Positions 16,590 through 25,568 are shown, counted from the first letter of the stretch. The stretch: 33,094 nucleotides of DNA from Chitinophagaceae bacterium UBA1953 (GCA_002336115.1 DDEN01000051.1:1-33094), one strand, 5' to 3'. The notes: generated by a model from the letters alone, not told the origin. A program made the numbers and translations.

Positions 16590-17852
16590 TTAATTTCTCA
16601 CAACAATTTTTCCATTCTTCATCACCAGTTTTATTTTCCTGATTGATTGAATCTGTTGATCGGGTTTGCCTTCAACAACAAGAATATCAGCAAGCATACC
16701 CGGCTTAATTTGCCCAAGATGGTTGAGATGAAAAGCAGTTGCATTGATTGATGTGGCTGAACGTAACACATCAAGCGGCTTCATTCCGTATTCCACCATC
16801 AGTTCCATTTCTATGGCATTATCACCATGCGGGAAAACACCTACATCACCACCAAAAATGATTTTCACTCCAACTTCCATTGCTGTTTTAAACGATTGCT
16901 TTTTGTTTTTTACAGATTCAGGTTCTGCATCTTTTCCTTTTATCCAACCACGGTATTTTGCAATGGCTTCAGTTGCAGCAAGCGTTGGACAGTAATAAAC
17001 TCCTTTTTCTTTCATGAGTTGAAAAACTTCTGCAGTACAATTATCAGCATGTTCAATTGTTTCACATCCGCCAAGCACAGCCCTGCGTATTGCTTCCGGC
17101 GAACCTGCGTGTGCAGCAACCGGTCTTCCGCTGCTTTTTGCAGTTTCAACAATTAATGCAATTTCTTCCTGTGAAAATGTAGGTTGCGTTTCGCCATTTA
17201 CTCCCCAGCGGTAATCGGCATAAATTTTTATCACATCAGCACCTTTGCCAATTTGTGTACGCACTGCTTTAACAATTGCATCATGCCCATCTGCTTCTTC
17301 CGCACCTTTTGGAAAATCTTCATCGGCGCTGTAACCTTTATTTACACCATAACTTCCTGTTGCAACAATTGCCCTGGTAGCAACCAGCATTCGTGGGCCG
17401 GGAATAATTCCGTCATCAATTGATTTTTTTAAACCTGCATCATCATACATCGCACCTTCAGTACCTAAATCACGAACAGTGGTGAAACCATTTTCAAGTG
17501 TTCGCTTTGCATGAACAACAGCTCTTGCTGTGCGGTAAGACCGGGATTCTTTCAGCACCTGGTCGTTCCATGAAGTTTCGTTGTAAGGATGTAAATACAA
17601 ATGCGAATGCCCTTCAATCAAACCAGGCAATAATGTGCAGCCTTTCATCGTAATTACTTCTGCATTTTCTTTCGGCAGTTGTGCAACAGATCCAACCGAA
17701 ATAATTAAACTGTCTTTCACCAATACACCCCATCCTTCATGAACCTGCACGCCATCAAACACACGATCAGGCAGTAAAAGGTAAGTTTTCTGTGCAAATA
17801 GTCCTGCATTGTTAAGCAGGATAAATACAAGCAATGCGACTGTTTTCTTCAT
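16590..17852 (-). CDS. Exported amidohydrolase (imidazolonepropionase/prolidase-like)
   Basis: A 420-residue metal-dependent hydrolase with a signal peptide (cleavage near LFAQ, residue 21). All metal-site residues of the binuclear amidohydrolase fold are visible: His82 and His84 (EGHSH), Lys209 (VIKIYAD, likely carbamylated), His248 (AAHAG), His268 (IEHAD) and Asp336 (GGDVG). The end (GQIKPGMLADILVV ... VMKNGKIVVRN) is the second half of the small beta domain. Relatives act on peptides with C-terminal proline or on cyclic amides; the substrate is not readable. It diverges from serC, and its -7 box lies four bases before the ATG. Confidence 0.9.
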   Translation of the reverse strand: MKKTVALLVFILLNNAGLFAQKTYLLLPDRVFDGVQVHEGWGVLVKDSLIISVGSVAQLPKENAEVITMKGCTLLPGLIEGHSHLYLHPYNETSWNDQVLKESRSYRTARAVVHAKRTLENGFTTVRDLGTEGAMYDDAGLKKSIDDGIIPGPRMLVATRAIVATGSYGVNKGYSADEDFPKGAEEADGHDAIVKAVRTQIGKGADVIKIYADYRWGVNGETQPTFSQEEIALIVETAKSSGRPVAAHAGSPEAIRRAVLGGCETIEHADNCTAEVFQLMKEKGVYYCPTLAATEAIAKYRGWIKGKDAEPESVKNKKQSFKTAMEVGVKIIFGGDVGVFPHGDNAIEMELMVEYGMKPLDVLRSATSINATAFHLNHLGQIKPGMLADILVVEGKPDQQIQSIRKIKLVMKNGKIVVRN

Positions 17853-17856
17853 AAAA

Positions 17857-17864
17857 CAAATTTA
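17857..17864 (-). promoter_or_regulatory. -7 box TAAATTTG for the amidohydrolase gene
   Basis: A full match to TAnnTTTG on the minus strand, with four bases (17853-17856) before the ATG at 17852. Transcription would start at about the start codon. Confidence 0.6.
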
Positions 17865-17995
17865 TTAGTGATGCATTTGTATCATTCAATCATCAAAGTT
17901 CTTCTGTGAAAATAATTATGATGTTGGACATTATGCTGTTTAACTTTTAAAAATCCTGTTGATTTATACCTAACATACGTTCCCTCTGAAACCAT

Positions 17996-18003
17996 TAAAT
18001 TTG
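17996..18003 (+). promoter_or_regulatory. -7 box TAAATTTG for serC
   Basis: A full match to TAnnTTTG with four bases (18004-18007) before the serC ATG. It is the same octamer and spacing as for the divergent amidohydrolase gene. Confidence 0.65.
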
Positions 18004-18007
18004 CGGC

Positions 18008-19078
18008 ATGATCCACAATTTTAACGCAGGGCCTTCTGTTTTACCAAAGGAAGTATTTCAGAAAGCAAGTGAGGCGGTTCTAAATTTCAATAATAGTGGT
18101 TTATCCATTCTCGAAATTGGTCATCGCACAGCAGTATTTGAAGATGTGATGAATGAAGCGAGATCGCTGGTAAAAGAACTAATGCGTTTAAATGACGATT
18201 TTGAAGTATTGTTTTTGCATGGAGGCGCTTCTACTCAATTCATGCAGGTGCCAATGAATTTACTGAGCGATGATGGTATTGCTTCTTATACCGAAACAGG
18301 TACATGGGCTGGTAAAGCAATCAAAGAAGCGAAATTGTTTGGTCATGTAGAAATTGCCGGCTCAACAAAAGAAAGCAATTACACATCCATGCCCAAAGAG
18401 CTTTCAGTAACACCAACGGCAGCTTATCTTCATATTACAACCAACGAAACTATTGCAGGTACGCAGTGGAATATGATTCCTTACAATACAGGAGTTCCGC
18501 TTGTTGCAGATATGAGCAGTGATATATTAAGCCGTGATATTGATTTTTCTAAATTCAGTCTTATTTATGCAGGTGCTCAAAAGAATATGGGTGCAGCAGG
18601 TGTAAACCTTGTGGTGCTGAATAAAAATATTTTGGGAAAAGCAAACCGTACCATTCCAACTATTCTTGATTACAGGAACCATATCAAAGAAGAAAGTATG
18701 CTCAATACGCCACCGGTGTTTGCCGTGTATGTTGCAATGCTTACACTTAAATGGTTAAAGGAACAAGGGGGAGTATCTGCTATTGAAGTAATCAACAATA
18801 AAAAGGCCGAACTTATTTATTCTGCACTGGAAGCAATTCCTTTTATTAACCTGCCTGTTGCAAAAGAAGACAGGAGTAAAATGAATGTAGTGTTTACTAT
18901 GAATGATGTTGCAAAGGAAGCAGCTTTTCTGCAACTGTGTAAGGAACATGGGATGTATGGTGTGAAGGGGCACCGGAGTGTGGGTGGTTTCCGTTTGAGT
19001 TTATACAATGCGTTAGGTATGGAAAGTGTGGAAGCAATGCTGCAACTGCTGAAAGATTTTGCAGCGAAAAACGGATAA
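18008..19078 (+). CDS. serC: Phosphoserine aminotransferase
   Basis: A 356-residue class V aminotransferase of normal SerC length. It begins with NFNAGPSVLP, has GHRTAVFEDVMNEA, the HGGASTQF segment (71-78) that binds the cofactor phosphate, and YAGAQKNMG with the PLP lysine at 192. GHRSVGGFRLSLYNA near the end is also characteristic. It converts 3-phosphohydroxypyruvate and glutamate to phosphoserine and 2-oxoglutarate in serine synthesis. In many Bacteroidota serA and a DUF1015 gene follow; here DUF1015 is found about 2 kb on, and serA is not in the window. The start codon follows the -7 box by four bases, suggesting a leaderless transcript. Confidence 0.96.
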   Translation: MIHNFNAGPSVLPKEVFQKASEAVLNFNNSGLSILEIGHRTAVFEDVMNEARSLVKELMRLNDDFEVLFLHGGASTQFMQVPMNLLSDDGIASYTETGTWAGKAIKEAKLFGHVEIAGSTKESNYTSMPKELSVTPTAAYLHITTNETIAGTQWNMIPYNTGVPLVADMSSDILSRDIDFSKFSLIYAGAQKNMGAAGVNLVVLNKNILGKANRTIPTILDYRNHIKEESMLNTPPVFAVYVAMLTLKWLKEQGGVSAIEVINNKKAELIYSALEAIPFINLPVAKEDRSKMNVVFTMNDVAKEAAFLQLCKEHGMYGVKGHRSVGGFRLSLYNALGMESVEAMLQLLKDFAAKNG

Positions 19079-19146
19079 CCTCTTAAATTGAGACAGGACA
19101 ACATAAAGAATACCGTTAAAACATAGGCTGATATGCTGGCTGTTTT

Positions 19147-20109
19147 TTAAAACAACTCTGCCATTGCATCGCATTGCTCATATGCTTTCGCTAAATATTT
19201 ATTTCGTTGAACGCTTCCCTGACCACTAAAGCCGGTAGCATCCTGTATAAGGCTTTGTAGCCAATGGCTGACTTCATTGCAAAGCGGCCCGTTTTCTTCC
19301 TGTATTGTATTGAAGGTATTAAAACGTACAAAACCAGCAAGTCTTCCATCCATTTCGGCGAGGTAGGTAATTGTGCCAATAATATCATAGAAATACCAGT
19401 CGAAGAGACTGCTGTTGTTGTCCGCTTGTTTTTTCCTTGTTACTGCATATACTTCAATATTGCTTAGTGCATCTCTTAACTGGGCGCAAATGATACGCCC
19501 GAGTTTTTTATCTGTTATAATTCCTGTTTCAGATGCATACTTTATCTGTTCCAATGTATTGAGTAAACTCGTTTTAGTCCATATTTCCACACTGGGAATT
19601 TGAAGATATAATTCATGCATGTGTAACGCAGGGTTTAACAAAGAAGAGCCCCATTCATTCATTGATAGTTTAAAAGGCGCTTTTTCAATTACACGCATTT
19701 GCCAGAAATGAAGCTTAAAAGCGGTCAGTTCCGGGTATTGGAACAAATGAAAAATAGGAATGTCGTCTGTTGCACAAGTAAGCTTTTTTACTTTGGCATT
19801 GGCAATAGATTGTAAAAAGCTTTCAAGATTCCTGATGTATTCTTTAACGCCTATTTTTCCTGTGTGAAATGGAGTAAAACTGATAGTGCTGCTGTTGCTT
19901 GTTTGTTCATCGTAAACAGCAAAGCTTATGTGAAAGTGATTGCAAATTGTTTGGATTTGCGGAAGTGTTAATAGTGATTTGCCATTTATTTTTTTGTATG
20001 CTTCACTTTTGCTGATGTATAATACCTGAGTTAATGCATCAGCTAAATGCTGATTTGCTTTCAATTTTAAAGTTAACTGTTGAAGAAACCGTACCTGTAG
20101 CTGTTCCAT
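19147..20109 (-). CDS. Unknown protein with Xre/BetR-like N-terminal HTH
   Basis: A 320-residue protein. Residues 18-60 (NQHLADALTQVLYISKSE, AYKKINGKSLLTLPQIQTIC, NHFHIS) resemble the HTH segment of a Bacteroidota-specific group of regulators with the pattern 'LA..L..VL.IS...AYR.I.G...L.L.E...IC..F.IS'. The rest (about 75-320) has no motif I recognise; it is alpha/beta with many aromatics (HLFQYPELTAFKLHFWQM; LFDWYFYDIIGTITYLAEMDGR). No membrane segment or signal peptide. A large palindrome begins 18 bases upstream of the start and separates it from the divergent secreted-protein gene, which could be its target (inference). It converges with serC. Confidence 0.6.
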   Translation of the reverse strand: MEQLQVRFLQQLTLKLKANQHLADALTQVLYISKSEAYKKINGKSLLTLPQIQTICNHFHISFAVYDEQTSNSSTISFTPFHTGKIGVKEYIRNLESFLQSIANAKVKKLTCATDDIPIFHLFQYPELTAFKLHFWQMRVIEKAPFKLSMNEWGSSLLNPALHMHELYLQIPSVEIWTKTSLLNTLEQIKYASETGIITDKKLGRIICAQLRDALSNIEVYAVTRKKQADNNSSLFDWYFYDIIGTITYLAEMDGRLAGFVRFNTFNTIQEENGPLCNEVSHWLQSLIQDATGFSGQGSVQRNKYLAKAYEQCDAMAELF

Positions 20110-20126
20110 AGATTCTGTTTATGAAA

Positions 20127-20177
20127 GCATAAAAGTAGAGAAAAGAAACAAACGGCGTTTCTTTTCTCATTTTATGC
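20127..20177. repeat. 51-base imperfect palindrome in the divergent promoter region
   Basis: Arm one (20127-20149) is GCATAAAA, GTA, GAGAAAAGAAAC. Arm two (20157-20177) is GTTTCTTTTCTC, A, TTTTATGC. Twenty base pairs match, interrupted only by a GTA/A internal loop, around a 7-base centre. It sits 18 bases from the start of the HTH gene and about 87 from the divergent gene, so operator or RNA hairpin are both possible. Confidence 0.8.
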
Positions 20178-20263
20178 GAATACACACTTTAAAGTTGCAT
20201 ACAAAGCGAAAAACAACCTTTATATCTGAATTTGCAACGAATACCTTTATATAAGTAAAATAC

Positions 20264-20929
20264 ATGCTCATGAAAGCGATTTTTATATCCTGTATGATGC
20301 TGTTGTTTAAGATAGGGGCCGTTGCACAAACCTTTGATACAATCTCTTTAAAGCAATCATCTCTGCCGATTCTAAAACAAAAACGAATCTGGTATGTAAG
20401 TGTACCCAACCTGAGTTACGGGAATTTTTATCTGTTGTCAGGTCTGGGGTTAACTGTAATGAGCAAAAAGCAATGGGGGTTGTCGCTGGAAAGCAAAAGA
20501 GGTTCTGTAAATGCGAAAAATCTTCCTGCAGATTTTAAGGCATTCGGTTTTTCATTTTTTGGAGATGATGGCTTGCCCGATGAAACAAACGAGTTGTTTT
20601 TACTCTCAGCAGTATGTTCGTTCAAAATGCACTCGCCCAAAATTATTCCAACATTTCAAGCAGGCGTGTCTTACACAAAACGGGAATATCCTGATAATTT
20701 TGTTTTTGTACCAGCACCTACAAGTTTTAATTCAAGCTGGTTTAACTGGGGCGACACTTATGATTATGAATACAAGACAAGTAAAAGCTTTGGCTTATAT
20801 CTAAAGCCGGGTATCAAATATATGTTTACAAAAAAAGTGGCCGTTTCTGCTGCACTCTGGACTGTACTTCAGCAAAGAAACTCGTATTACGGTATTGAGT
20901 TAGGATTGCAGTTTGGAAGGTTGAGGTAA
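20264..20929 (+). CDS. Exported, probably beta-barrel, protein of unknown function
   Basis: A 221-residue protein with a signal peptide (KAIFISCMMLLFKIGAVAQ). The mature part alternates polar and hydrophobic residues in strand-length stretches (WYVSVPNLSYGNFYLLSGLGLTV; KKVAVSAALWTVLQQRNSYYGIELGLQF) and ends in a short strand, as in small outer-membrane barrels; this is inference, with no family recognised. Two in-frame ATGs (20264 and 20270) are possible; the second gives a more usual signal peptide start. It diverges from the HTH gene, with a large palindrome between them, and has only an imperfect -7 box (TGAATTTG at 20227-20234). Confidence 0.65.
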   Translation: MLMKAIFISCMMLLFKIGAVAQTFDTISLKQSSLPILKQKRIWYVSVPNLSYGNFYLLSGLGLTVMSKKQWGLSLESKRGSVNAKNLPADFKAFGFSFFGDDGLPDETNELFLLSAVCSFKMHSPKIIPTFQAGVSYTKREYPDNFVFVPAPTSFNSSWFNWGDTYDYEYKTSKSFGLYLKPGIKYMFTKKVAVSAALWTVLQQRNSYYGIELGLQFGRLR

Positions 20930-21130
20930 ACTTTAAAATAAGATACATCAAAGAGTAAATGTTGTTTTATTAGCCTTTTTGTCATGATACGGTATGAAAG
21001 ATTGATGAAAGCCAAAAATCAAGATAACCTGTGCTAATATAACTTACACTCATTCATCAAAAACAAGTTCTTCAGCACATCCCCTGAAAATTCCGTTTCT
21101 TTGCAGCCGGTTTGTAAGTACAAAAAATTT

Positions 21131-22372
21131 ATGGCTACAATAGTTCCTTTTAAAGCATTGCGCCCACAGGCTCAGTTTGCTAAACAAGTGGCATCTCGCC
21201 CTTATGACGTGTTAAACAGTAAAGAGGCTAAAGAAGAAACACAAGGCAATCCTTATTCTTTTTTGCATATCACCAAACCGGAAATTGATCTTCCGGAAGA
21301 AACAGATCATTATGCTCCAGAAGTTTATGCCAAGGCCAAAGAAAACCTGCAGGCTTTTATGCAGCGCAAAGTATTGTTTCTTGAAAGTAAACCCTGTTAT
21401 TACATTTATCAGTTAGTGATGGATGGACGAAGCCAAACCGGTTTGGTTTGCGGAAGTGCAGTTAAGGATTATGAAAAAGATGTGATTAAGAAACATGAGT
21501 TCACCCGTCCCGACAAAGAAAACGACCGTATTAATCATATCAAAACAAGTGGCGCTCAAACAGGAAACGTATTCCTTGCTTATCGTGATATAACAGAACT
21601 TAATGACATGATTGCAAAATGGAAAGCAGATAAAAGCCCTGTGTATGATTTTGTTGCCGACGATAAAATACAACACAGCATTTGGGTTGTGAATGATGAT
21701 GATGTGATTAAAACCATTTCCGGTATTTTTAAAAAGCAGGTTCCTCACACATATATTGCCGATGGTCATCACCGTGCAGCATCAGCAGCAAAAGTAAGGG
21801 CAGCACTGGGCGAAGATGCAACTGCAGAAAGTATGTATTTCTTAACTACATTATTTCCTGCAAGTGAATTACAGATTATGGATTACAACCGTGTAATCAA
21901 AGACCTCAACGGTTTATCGCTGCCCGAATTACTGGAAAAAATTTCTGCCGATTTTGATTACAAGCTGATTGGTAAAACGCCGGTTAAACCATCTGCACTG
22001 CACAGTTTTGGAATGTATGCTGAAGGTAACTGGTACGAACTTACTGCAAAAGAAGGTACATACAGTGCCGATCCTATTGGTGTGCTGGATGTAACGATTC
22101 TTTCAGATAATCTGCTTGATAAGCATCTTGGCATAAAAGATCAGCGTACTGATAAGCGTATTGATTTTGTTGGTGGCATCCGTGGTCTTGGAGAGTTGCA
22201 AAAAAGAGTTGATAGTGGTGAAATGAAAATTGCATTCAGCTTATATCCTGTAACAATGGAACAGTTGTTCGATATTGCCGACAGTGGTAACATTATGCCT
22301 CCCAAAAGCACATGGTTTGAACCAAAACTGAGGGATGGCTTACTTACCCACCTCATTTATCATGAATCTTAA
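21131..22372 (+). CDS. DUF1015 family protein
   Basis: A 413-residue soluble protein with DUF1015 hallmarks: VPFKALRPQ at the start, RPYDVLNSKEA (23-33), KHEFTRPDKEND (121-132) and the YIADGHHRAAS segment (208-218). The family lies near serC/serA in many Bacteroidota and other phyla, which suggests a link to serine metabolism, but I do not know a settled activity. The frame is open to a TTG at 21101, but the ATG at 21131 opens the conserved ATIVPFKALRP and is preferred. A near -7 box (TTTCTTTG) lies about 30 bases upstream. A weak GCGG/CCGC hairpin follows the stop. Confidence 0.88.
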   Translation: MATIVPFKALRPQAQFAKQVASRPYDVLNSKEAKEETQGNPYSFLHITKPEIDLPEETDHYAPEVYAKAKENLQAFMQRKVLFLESKPCYYIYQLVMDGRSQTGLVCGSAVKDYEKDVIKKHEFTRPDKENDRINHIKTSGAQTGNVFLAYRDITELNDMIAKWKADKSPVYDFVADDKIQHSIWVVNDDDVIKTISGIFKKQVPHTYIADGHHRAASAAKVRAALGEDATAESMYFLTTLFPASELQIMDYNRVIKDLNGLSLPELLEKISADFDYKLIGKTPVKPSALHSFGMYAEGNWYELTAKEGTYSADPIGVLDVTILSDNLLDKHLGIKDQRTDKRIDFVGGIRGLGELQKRVDSGEMKIAFSLYPVTMEQLFDIADSGNIMPPKSTWFEPKLRDGLLTHLIYHES

Positions 22373-22420
22373 TAAAATCAAAATATAGCAGCGGGGTTAA
22401 GGCAAACGCCGCTTTTCATT

Positions 22421-22428
22421 TATTTTTG
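22421..22428 (+). promoter_or_regulatory. Candidate -7 box TATTTTTG for the TPR gene
   Basis: A full match to TAnnTTTG, eight bases before the ATG at 22437, so the leader would be very short. Confidence 0.45.
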
Positions 22429-22436
22429 ATCCTGTT

Positions 22437-23453
22437 ATGAAGAAACTACTTATAGCTTTCAGTATGTTATTTGTTTCTGCGGCAGTATTTGCACAGGAAC
22501 CCGATGCCGATCAGTTGCAGGAAACAGCGAGGCAGTTTATGCGCAGTGGCGACTGGGCAAATGCTGTATTGGTACTGAACAAAGCGCTTGCAAAAGAACC
22601 CAACAGCCTTTCTATACAAAAAGACCTTGCGATTACTTATTACTATCAGCGTGATTTTGGAAAGGCAAAAGAAACAATCAAGCCACTGATTGACAGGGAA
22701 GATGCTGATGTACAGGTTTTCCAGGTTGCAGGAAATATTTACAAAGCCATACAGGAATCGAAAGATTGCGAAAAAATGTATAAAAAGGCGTTGAAGAAGT
22801 TTCCTGAAAGTGGTGCTTTGTATGCTGAGTATGGCGAATTACTTTGGCTGATGAGCGAGCAGGCTGCTAGTATTGTGCAATGGGAAGCAGGTATTAAAGC
22901 CGACCCGGCGTATGCAGGTAATTATTACTTCGCTTCACGCTACTATTTCTTTTCAACCGATAAAGTATGGGCGTTGGTTTATGGAGAGATGTTTATTAAC
23001 ATGGAAAGCTACAGCAGCCGAACTGCTGAAATAAAAAATATGTTGCTGGATGGTTATAAAAAGTTCTTCTCTGATGATCCTAAACTGAAATCAGTAAAAG
23101 TGAAAAATGAATTCAGCGATGCTTTTACTGCCGTTATGAAACAAAATAGTTTAGTCATCAACAGTGGTATAACAACAGAAAGTTTAACCATGCTGCGCAC
23201 CCGTTTTATTTTAGACTGGAATAAACAATATGCTGCTAAATTCCCGTTCCGGTTATTCGATCATCAGACACAATTGTTGCAGGATGGAATGTTTGAAGCC
23301 TATAACCACTGGATTTTTGAAGCTGCCGGTGACTTGGCGAAATATGAAAACTGGACAAAGATGAATGCTGAACAATACAGTGATTTTACAAAATTTCAAA
23401 AATCAAAATTGTTTAAAGTTCCTTCAGGGCAGTATTACAGGTATTCTAATTAA
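22437..23453 (+). CDS. Periplasmic tetratricopeptide-repeat protein
   Basis: A 338-residue protein with a signal peptide (cleavage after VFAQ, residue 20). Residues 25-165 hold three to four TPR-like helix pairs: DQLQETARQFMRSGDWANAVLVLNKALAKEPN, DLAITYYYQRDFGKAKETIKPL, AGNIYKAIQESKDCEKMYKKALKKFP and GELLWLMSEQAASIVQWEAGIKADP. The C-terminal half (about 180-338) is helical and aromatic, without a family I recognise. A role as an envelope scaffold is likely, partner unknown. It ends seven bases before a strong terminator, so it is separate from the acyl-CoA ligase gene. Confidence 0.85.
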   Translation: MKKLLIAFSMLFVSAAVFAQEPDADQLQETARQFMRSGDWANAVLVLNKALAKEPNSLSIQKDLAITYYYQRDFGKAKETIKPLIDREDADVQVFQVAGNIYKAIQESKDCEKMYKKALKKFPESGALYAEYGELLWLMSEQAASIVQWEAGIKADPAYAGNYYFASRYYFFSTDKVWALVYGEMFINMESYSSRTAEIKNMLLDGYKKFFSDDPKLKSVKVKNEFSDAFTAVMKQNSLVINSGITTESLTMLRTRFILDWNKQYAAKFPFRLFDHQTQLLQDGMFEAYNHWIFEAAGDLAKYENWTKMNAEQYSDFTKFQKSKLFKVPSGQYYRYSN

Positions 23454-23460
23454 TTTATAT

Positions 23461-23490
23461 AAAAATCCTGCCACTGGCAGGATTTTTTTT
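23461..23490 (+). terminator. Terminator after the TPR gene
   Basis: A 12-bp stem (23461-23472 with 23476-23487) with ATCCTGCC/GGCAGGAT core, a 3-base loop and an 8-base T tract (23483-23490). Confidence 0.9.
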
Positions 23491-23541
23491 GCCTTTTCAT
23501 TTAATCAAATCTCCTTATCTTCCAAAACAATTGCATGCTAT

Positions 23542-25332
23542 ATGAGTCCAAACCGCTTGTTTGATTGTATTGAAGTACAATTACAGAAATTTCCCCGTGA
23601 AGATATGTTTGCTGCCAAGGAAGAAGGCGGAATCTGGCACAAATACAGTACCGCAGCAGTAAAAGAAATTGTAGATAAACTTGCTGCCGGCCTTATTCAT
23701 CTCGGTATCAGTGCAAATGACGGAACAAGTGAAAAGAGAGATAAAATTGCCATCATCAGCGGTAACCGGCCCGAATGGATGTTCCTTGATTTTGCTATTC
23801 AGAAAATCGGTGCTGTTTCTGTACCCATTTATCCTACACTCGCTGTAAATGAACTGGAGTTTGTGTTGAATGATGCAGAAGTAAAACTTGTTTTTGTAGG
23901 CGATGAGGAATTGTACAACAAAGTGCAGCACCTGCGCAGTAAAACCCCTTCGGTACAGGCTATTTATTCTTTCGATAAAGTGCAGCATTCATTATACTGG
24001 AAAGAAATACTGAGCTGTGCGGGCCAGAAAGATTTTGATGTTTTAACAGAAGCAGAAAAGCAGGTTAAGTATGAGGACCTTGTAACCATCATCTACACAT
24101 CAGGAACAACAGGAATTCCAAAAGGTGTTATGCTGAGCCATAAAAATATACTCAGTAATGTAATGAGTTGTGAAGAAGTGTTTATTGAGTTTTGCCATTC
24201 GGGCGAAAGAGCATTGAGTTTTCTTCCGCTGAATCATATTTTTGAACGGATGGTGACTTATGTTTATCTCTTTAACGGTCTTTCGGTTTATTATGCTGAG
24301 TCGCTTGATACTATTGGGGAAAATCTCAAAGAAGTGCAACCGGCTATCTTTACAACGGTGCCACGTTTGCTTGAAAAAGTATATGAACGCATTATGGGGC
24401 GTGGCCAGGAGCTTACAGGAGTTACCCGCAAATTATTTTTCTGGGCAGTGAGTGTGGCTGAAGATTTTGAAATTAATAAACACAAAGGATTTATTTACCG
24501 TACTAAACTGGGCATTGCCAACAAACTCATCTTTAAAAAATGGCGTGAAGGGCTTGGTGGAAAGATAAAAGCCATTGTTACAGGTGCTGCTGCCTGCCAG
24601 GTACGTTTGCTGCGCATTTTCACTGCGGGAAAAATCAATATTATGGAAGGTTATGGCTTAACTGAAACTTCGCCGGTAATTGCTGTAAACCGTTTTAGTG
24701 AAAAGAACCGCATGTTTGGAACTGTTGGTCCGTTAATCAGTGGTATTGATGTAAAAATTGCTGATGATGGCGAAATATGCTGCAAAGGTGATAACATTAT
24801 GATGGGATATTATAAACGTCCCGATCTTACGGCTGAAGCAATTGATGCGGATGGCTATTTTCATACCGGTGATATTGGGATGTTTGTTGAAAATAAATTT
24901 TTAAAAATCACCGACCGTAAAAAAGAAATTTTTAAAACAAGCGGTGGTAAATATGTAGCACCCCAGCCAATTGAAAACAAGATGAAAGAAAGCCGGTTTA
25001 TTGAGCAGATGATGGTGGTTGGTCCTGAAAGAAAATTTGCCGGCGCATTAATTGTGCCCGCATTTGAAAACCTGAAAGAGTGGGCGAAGCAAAACAATAT
25101 TGGTTTTTCAACAACAGATGATCTTGTACGCAACCCGGCTGTACTGGAAATGTATAAGCACATTGTGGAAGAATACAATGAACAGTTTAACCATGTGGAG
25201 CAGGTAAAAAAATTTGAATTATGCACCAATGAATGGTCGGTTGATGGAGGTGAGCTGACTCCTACATTAAAAGTGAAACGAAAAGTGATTATGGAAAAAT
25301 ATAAGGATACAATTGAACGCATTTATAACTGA
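23542..25332 (+). CDS. Long-chain fatty-acid--CoA ligase (AMP-forming)
   Basis: A 596-residue adenylate-forming enzyme. It has the P-loop IYTSGTTGIPKG (184-195), a YGLTETSP motif (371-378), the HTGD adenine/ribose contact (441-444), the ITDRKKEIFKTSGGKYVAPQPIE hinge segment (456-478) and a C-terminal LKVKRKVI with the catalytic-region lysines. The GGKY..PQPIE form places it with long-chain (FAA1/ACSL-like) ligases. It activates fatty acids to acyl-CoA for lipid synthesis or beta-oxidation. The frame is open back to 23365, but that would overlap the TPR gene and read through its terminator, so the ATG at 23542 is chosen. A weak TATCTTCC box lies at 23516-23523. Confidence 0.93.
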   Translation: MSPNRLFDCIEVQLQKFPREDMFAAKEEGGIWHKYSTAAVKEIVDKLAAGLIHLGISANDGTSEKRDKIAIISGNRPEWMFLDFAIQKIGAVSVPIYPTLAVNELEFVLNDAEVKLVFVGDEELYNKVQHLRSKTPSVQAIYSFDKVQHSLYWKEILSCAGQKDFDVLTEAEKQVKYEDLVTIIYTSGTTGIPKGVMLSHKNILSNVMSCEEVFIEFCHSGERALSFLPLNHIFERMVTYVYLFNGLSVYYAESLDTIGENLKEVQPAIFTTVPRLLEKVYERIMGRGQELTGVTRKLFFWAVSVAEDFEINKHKGFIYRTKLGIANKLIFKKWREGLGGKIKAIVTGAAACQVRLLRIFTAGKINIMEGYGLTETSPVIAVNRFSEKNRMFGTVGPLISGIDVKIADDGEICCKGDNIMMGYYKRPDLTAEAIDADGYFHTGDIGMFVENKFLKITDRKKEIFKTSGGKYVAPQPIENKMKESRFIEQMMVVGPERKFAGALIVPAFENLKEWAKQNNIGFSTTDDLVRNPAVLEMYKHIVEEYNEQFNHVEQVKKFELCTNEWSVDGGELTPTLKVKRKVIMEKYKDTIERIYN

Positions 25333-25335
25333 CAG

Positions 25336-25366
25336 AAATCCTTCCTTTTATGGAAGGATTTTTTTT
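25336..25366 (+). terminator. Terminator after the acyl-CoA ligase gene
   Basis: A 10-bp stem (25336-25345 with 25352-25361), a 6-base loop and T residues to 25366, starting right after the stop codon. Confidence 0.88.
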
Positions 25367-25568
25367 GTGATCGATAGTTTGGATTTTTTATAAATAATCT
25401 AAATTAGAAAATGCGGGGAGTTGCTTTTTCATGCGAACGGTATTTATAATTTTTTAGTTTCGGGCTTTGATGTTATTCGTGGTGTATGCAGGGGAAATTA
25501 CCTTTCTCCATTAAGATATATCTAACGTCGATTTGTTTAACTTTAGATAGAACCTCATCGTTTTAAAT

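Noticed and set aside
21101..21130. TTG start for the DUF1015 protein
   Set aside because: The TTG lies in the presumed -7 region; the family start ATIVPFKALRP begins with the ATG at 21131.
23365..23541. Upstream start for the acyl-CoA ligase
   Set aside because: It overlaps the TPR gene and passes through a strong terminator; the conserved protein begins at 23542.
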